A stretch of DNA of 64,000 nucleotides from Agarilytica sp045430305. GTDB taxonomy: Bacteria > Pseudomonadota > Gammaproteobacteria > Pseudomonadales > Cellvibrionaceae. Both the position numbers and the translations under genes were made by a program. The stretch covers positions 620,001-684,000 of the forward strand of contig JAILXW010000001.1 in the NCBI GenBank assembly GCA_045430305.1, written 5' to 3'. The notes beneath the pieces were generated by a model, which did not search any database, was not told where the DNA came from, and saw nothing but the letters and a program-made list of their open reading frames with translations. Below are positions 62,201-64,000 of this stretch, one piece after another (within the stretch, counting starts at the first letter, position 1; every line of letters begins with the position of its first letter).

Positions 62201-64000
62201 CTTTACAGAAAACGATTTCGTTTCCGCGTTTCCGGTATACCTTCGTGTTTTCGATGACCAGTCTGGATATAGAAGTGACACGTACGCTTATATGCTAAAA
62301 AATGACGAAGAGAGAATTTCGCCTCGGTTGAATCAACGCCCAATTGCTACGGTCACCGCCGGAACGACCTATACGTTCGTGCCTGATGTGAATGACGGTA
62401 GTGTAGGTGACGATGTCTTATTTAGTTTATCGCCTCTTAATAGTGCCCCGTCGGTTAATTCAGAAGGCGGCCCTACGTTTAACCCGGCTACGGGAATCAT
62501 CTCTTGGGTTCCTTCGATTAACCACGTAGGCAGTAATCAATGGTTGTATATTATCAAAGATATGGGCGGAAACTCATACTCTTATACGGCTTCGATTACC
62601 GTTACTCTTCCAGAAGGCAGTGCGCCAGAAATTACAAGCATACCGGCAACGAGCACAAAATCAGATCGTCTTTATACATACTCGATTCAGGCGGTAGATG
62701 CCGAAAATGATCCCATCATTTATGAGCTCATCGATGCCCCTGCTGGTGCAACATTAAGTGCAAGTGGCGAACTAACATGGACGCCTAGCACTGAAGGCAG
62801 TGTTGATTTTACTGCCCGCGTGAGTGACGGGATTTTCTATTCCGAGCAATCTTGGGCGGTGAATGTCGTAGCGAATGTTTCGTTAGATGCTTCAATTTCT
62901 TTATCAAGCACTGCATTAACACTGGGCGAAAGTATCACTATTACCGCCGACGTTGAACACGCCGTGGGTGATGTGACTACCCGTCTCTACGTAAATTCAG
63001 TTGAACACATTCTTGATGAAACGTTGGCCGTAACCATTACACCTTCTATTTTAGGTGTTCACGATGTACTTCTTGAGGTTCAAGACGCATCTGAAACGAT
63101 GACACGTACAGCGATATTTTACGTCGGCGATGGCAGTGATCTTACGGCGCCAATAGTCGAGCTGCATACCCCTCTCGATGGCTCCGAAATTACGTCACCT
63201 AGCCCAATTCAAGTCAGTGTGAGTGATACGAATATGTCACACTGGAGTGTAAGCATATCGCCACTAAATGGTACGTTTGAAAAAGTTCTTGCAGAAGGAA
63301 GCAGTGACGTTGTTGCGATGGACGTGGCCATGTTCGACCCGAGTATGTTCATCAATGGGCAATATCACATACAAGTAATGGCGACAGATCTTTCAGGAAA
63401 TACCTCGCAAGACTCTGTTACTGTGACGGTAGATGGCGATCTAAAAGTTGGTAACTTTAGCTTTACCGTGGAAGACCTGAATATTCCACTCGAAGGTATC
63501 CCGATTCAAGTGAACCGCACGTACGACAGTCGACGAAGCGCTGAGCTTCTTGATTTTGGCTACGGTTGGAGCATCGACTATCAGAATATCAAACTTGAAG
63601 AAAATAGGGCGCCAGGCACCGGTTGGTATATAGAAGATATTTTTGCGATTCCACCCATCTTCTGTGTCAAACCGCTTGCTGATAATATCGTGACCATAAC
63701 TTTGCCAAACGGCGATGTAGAAAAATTCAGCGCAGTTGCCAACCCTGAATGTGCAGAGTCTTCACCCTCCTTAGATGTTGCATTACAGTTTGTCGCGATC
63801 GGCGATACGCAATCAACATTGACGGCTGTTGAAAATCAATTTGGTCGATTAATTAACGGAAACTTGGAAGACCCAGGCAACGTGGGTGTAACGCTAGACC
63901 CCGACCTCTATCAGCTCACTACTCGTAATGGTTATGTGTATCAAATTGATCAGAATGCGGGTGTTACACATATCACCGACCCGAATGGTCATACCATTAC
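56268..64000 (+). CDS. Giant secreted multi-domain protein with an RHS/YD-type C-terminal part (partial, 3' end outside window)
   Basis: One frame runs from ATG 56268 (GAGG nine bases upstream) to the window edge without a stop, more than 2,570 residues. The order is a signal peptide (1-23), four putative-Ig/He_PIG repeats (about 25-385; ATDPEGGDITYAL, MTIDQNGLVSW), three cadherin-like repeats (about 390-665; APVANDSTETTNEDT) and a further putative-Ig repeat. An IgGFc-binding-like region follows (about 755-1175; GTEFWIAFNMNY, SAPAGASGVVSVPG), and six Asp-rich DxDxDG repeats (about 1535-1825; DLDNDGLDEL). CARDB-like and more putative-Ig modules come next. From about 2391 the sequence reads VGNFSFTVEDLNIPLEGIPIQVNRTYDSR, the usual entry to RHS shells. 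These often carry a toxin at the C-terminus, but it is beyond the window. It should be exported and calcium-stabilised. Confidence 0.88.
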   Translation, partial: MNVSLLKRTLALFGFLATNAFAVAPSITSTGPTALEVNQTYTYQVQATDPEGGDITYALGFYPDGMTIDQNGLVSWSAALDDAGNHTFKVIVTDNESLTAHEYVTLAVVDPNNNAPVFNGTAATATNINQLYQFDPQVTDIDGDDITLSVGSWPEAPGLNIDANGIVNWTPSTGQEGAYWVWVDANDGKFGITQYSYQLFVYDPTNNAPVILNKIGDTNVNVGQLFQYDLQASDADGDPLNYSLQIYPQVQGAAISSEGVFEWTPSIDSLDISHFVMVKADDGKLGEDEHSFKLTVVNTGNQSPTITSAVTTTVEVNTAYQYDVDATDPENDVLTYALVSAPAGMTIDTTTGVIDWLPTVAGDYLVDVSATDNINPAVSQSFTLTVTPPSNTAPVANDSTETTNEDTVLSFTLSANDAEADALSYTVLTQPTNGTLTGAAPNLTYTPNAHYFGTDTITFQVSDGEFNSNTASVTIVVNAMNDAPIAHAQSLTTNEDATLAITLSGTDEEGSALTYSIIAQPGNGALTGTAPNLTYTPNDNFFGSDVFTFIVNDGELVSAAGTININVSSVNDAPIAHAQSLTTNEDTALAITLSGTDEEGSALTYSIIAQPDNGELTGAAPNLIYTPNENYFGDDSFSFTVNDGQSDSGIVTVSITVDAMNDVPLMVSQPLTVATEGVLYSYAPEVMDSDSASFTFTLNASSTSATIDAASGEISWVPTADEIGAHEFILEVSDGSNSVSQNWNVVVIGDPVSLGASYLGTEFWIAFNMNYKKDGPFPIPVESEDRNHWLTISAPAGASGVVSVPGLSFEQSFDIDAGELIRIDLPDQVMNHDNFVIENKGVHVVSDTAIGVVATNYASATTDSMLAYPVTMIGTYYTIADMYRSAQRGRGGQFSILAIEDETIVKIVPKYGEPIWFDGDPQYDTFDIALGRGDVFHAQGNSSSFTGATIDANKPVTLTAGVSHANVPIGVSYADHLTEQLLPNNKLGSQYIGLPHHTRTGGEFYKFVAINNGTKIWVNDNLIAQLDAGEYYEEIIEGPINIRANKRIHALQASTGSEYDNAEFGDPFLVALPPLGAFANEYYFATPEPTDANLPTHYISIAIHEDGLNSLAIDGAAIDTSGYISIPGTEYYFGSQSVSFGAHHVESTSPFAMIFYGFGVDHSYGTLAGLQIGDASKVAAINFEAPSGTAVVGDEYCFDIQLLDAQSEIVSFIGFEYHISENKAGVLYTDALGTSELCDIQYQPGVTTTVEINVNSVSSSHMVQWNAPTDGVDRAPGFASLPDLNILTEEFVYQVEAYDPNGGSLSYRLDISPEGMTISSFGEIRWTPIIPEDRAPSRYEVIVTVIDSAGSEAQQSFYLTFISPPEMTKPLESERFESPHLYDSIIEIYGGKFENIDFEILSAPQEMEITVGPPTGEYVTNMPEVEGLVRYGIEAESLSAEYPQSTNYANPLCRTSDPDFSSVVPIENWTLDLGTRYTLVTSPISDTNFDGDVNDDDQIYAFAFSSGEIHIVDLSNGSLVDTISTENSVDITADPAVFDIDNDNQLEIIYLESSRSVSILKAIEIDGSEIWRSGNITAQPGSTSIIVKDIDQDGFAEIQYGPEIYDAFGNYMWSFESADRGVAHVESYTAIADLDNDGLDELMYHDQVRDVTGALLWSFSENANIAEHRGAFAVANLDSDPEKEVVASLYNPDDNTYSLGIWEHDGTEAISRIALASHGVPVVGDFNHDGTPDIYHPGDRVIITLDGFIIPVATQPSADAPDVVRTMLVDLNNDGAYELFESYQEHFQIRDLLSGVVLSTFETSDSIEPLRGEYSSTISIVDANHDGAGEIIVIGTDGIASLQSGTDAWRLPNRSYAQRFDITSSERNTNIDMQGVPSSALLADLWVGELNLRAQANQFIVSSEIVNRGGATITDQFNVVLYNQDKSSGGVEIGRSAPVDLLYPSQAMTLDIATLTEAQLTGEFFAYIEFIDTTPGQCFTENDFVSAFPVYLRVFDDQSGYRSDTYAYMLKNDEERISPRLNQRPIATVTAGTTYTFVPDVNDGSVGDDVLFSLSPLNSAPSVNSEGGPTFNPATGIISWVPSINHVGSNQWLYIIKDMGGNSYSYTASITVTLPEGSAPEITSIPATSTKSDRLYTYSIQAVDAENDPIIYELIDAPAGATLSASGELTWTPSTEGSVDFTARVSDGIFYSEQSWAVNVVANVSLDASISLSSTALTLGESITITADVEHAVGDVTTRLYVNSVEHILDETLAVTITPSILGVHDVLLEVQDASETMTRTAIFYVGDGSDLTAPIVELHTPLDGSEITSPSPIQVSVSDTNMSHWSVSISPLNGTFEKVLAEGSSDVVAMDVAMFDPSMFINGQYHIQVMATDLSGNTSQDSVTVTVDGDLKVGNFSFTVEDLNIPLEGIPIQVNRTYDSRRSAELLDFGYGWSIDYQNIKLEENRAPGTGWYIEDIFAIPPIFCVKPLADNIVTITLPNGDVEKFSAVANPECAESSPSLDVALQFVAIGDTQSTLTAVENQFGRLINGNLEDPGNVGVTLDPDLYQLTTRNGYVYQIDQNAGVTHITDPNGHTI
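57714..58157 (+). repeat. Near-identical internal duplication inside the giant gene
   Basis: About 174 bases starting at 57714 recur starting at 57984 (offset 270 bases, 90 residues) with only scattered differences. They encode two consecutive cadherin-like repeats (APIAHAQSLTTNEDxxLAITLSGTDEEGSALTYSIIAQP). The neighbouring repeat (APVANDSTETTNEDT) is clearly more diverged, so the duplication is recent. Confidence 0.9.

Overview
The window is chromosomal DNA from a Gram-negative gammaproteobacterium. The gene content (ccm, smc-zipA-ligA, acnB, lpxH-ppiB-glnS-cysS, djlA, rsmC/rsuA/folD, a Pro-Arg-His tRNA cluster) is standard for the class. The large secreted proteins, Pro-Thr linkers and putative-Ig/cadherin-like repeats suggest a marine, polysaccharide-associated lineage such as the Cellvibrionales. 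That placement is inference from style; no marker was compared with a database.

Left part (1-26444). It opens with the end of a cytochrome c maturation operon (ccmH tail, ccmI). Next come Smc (chromosome organisation), ZipA (divisome) and LigA (DNA ligase), followed by a lytic-transglycosylase-like lipoprotein and small genes. A lipid-oriented stretch follows: AraC-type regulator, long acyl-CoA dehydrogenase, FadD-type acyl-CoA ligase, patatin phospholipase, an SRPBCC-dienelactone-hydrolase fusion and an EamA exporter. A glycosyltransferase/methyltransferase pair converges on acnB. DUF1289 and MiaE-like genes close this part.

Middle (26697-34379). This is the most unusual block: six co-directional minus-strand genes, all predicted to be exported, with no recognised enzyme. 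The promoter-proximal gene is a lipoprotein with two copies of a Cys-Cys-containing Ig-like domain, long Pro-Thr linkers and a C-terminal fibronectin III domain. The five following proteins form an A-B-C-B-A series of paralogues: four have an IPT/TIG-like start, and all five end in a similar short Pro-rich tail. Upstream lie two palindromes and a good match to the CRP consensus. I propose an uncharacterised surface system, possibly for glycan binding.

Right part (34380-64000). Housekeeping genes (lpxH, ppiB, glnS, cysS) flank a 0.4-kb set of nested inverted repeats. One of these is a 28-bp stem whose five mismatches would all be G-U pairs in plus-strand RNA. Then come a voltage-gated cation channel with an acidic selectivity filter, two J-domain proteins, a histidine-kinase-like protein whose phosphoacceptor His is replaced by Lys, an S1/P1 nuclease, an SDR, an AsmA-like protein, rRNA/tRNA modification enzymes, FolD and three tRNAs behind a strong promoter. 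From 56268 to the window edge runs a giant secreted protein of more than 2,570 residues. It carries putative-Ig and cadherin-like repeats, an IgGFc-binding-like region, six calcium-type Asp-rich repeats and the start of an RHS/YD shell; its C-terminus lies outside the window.
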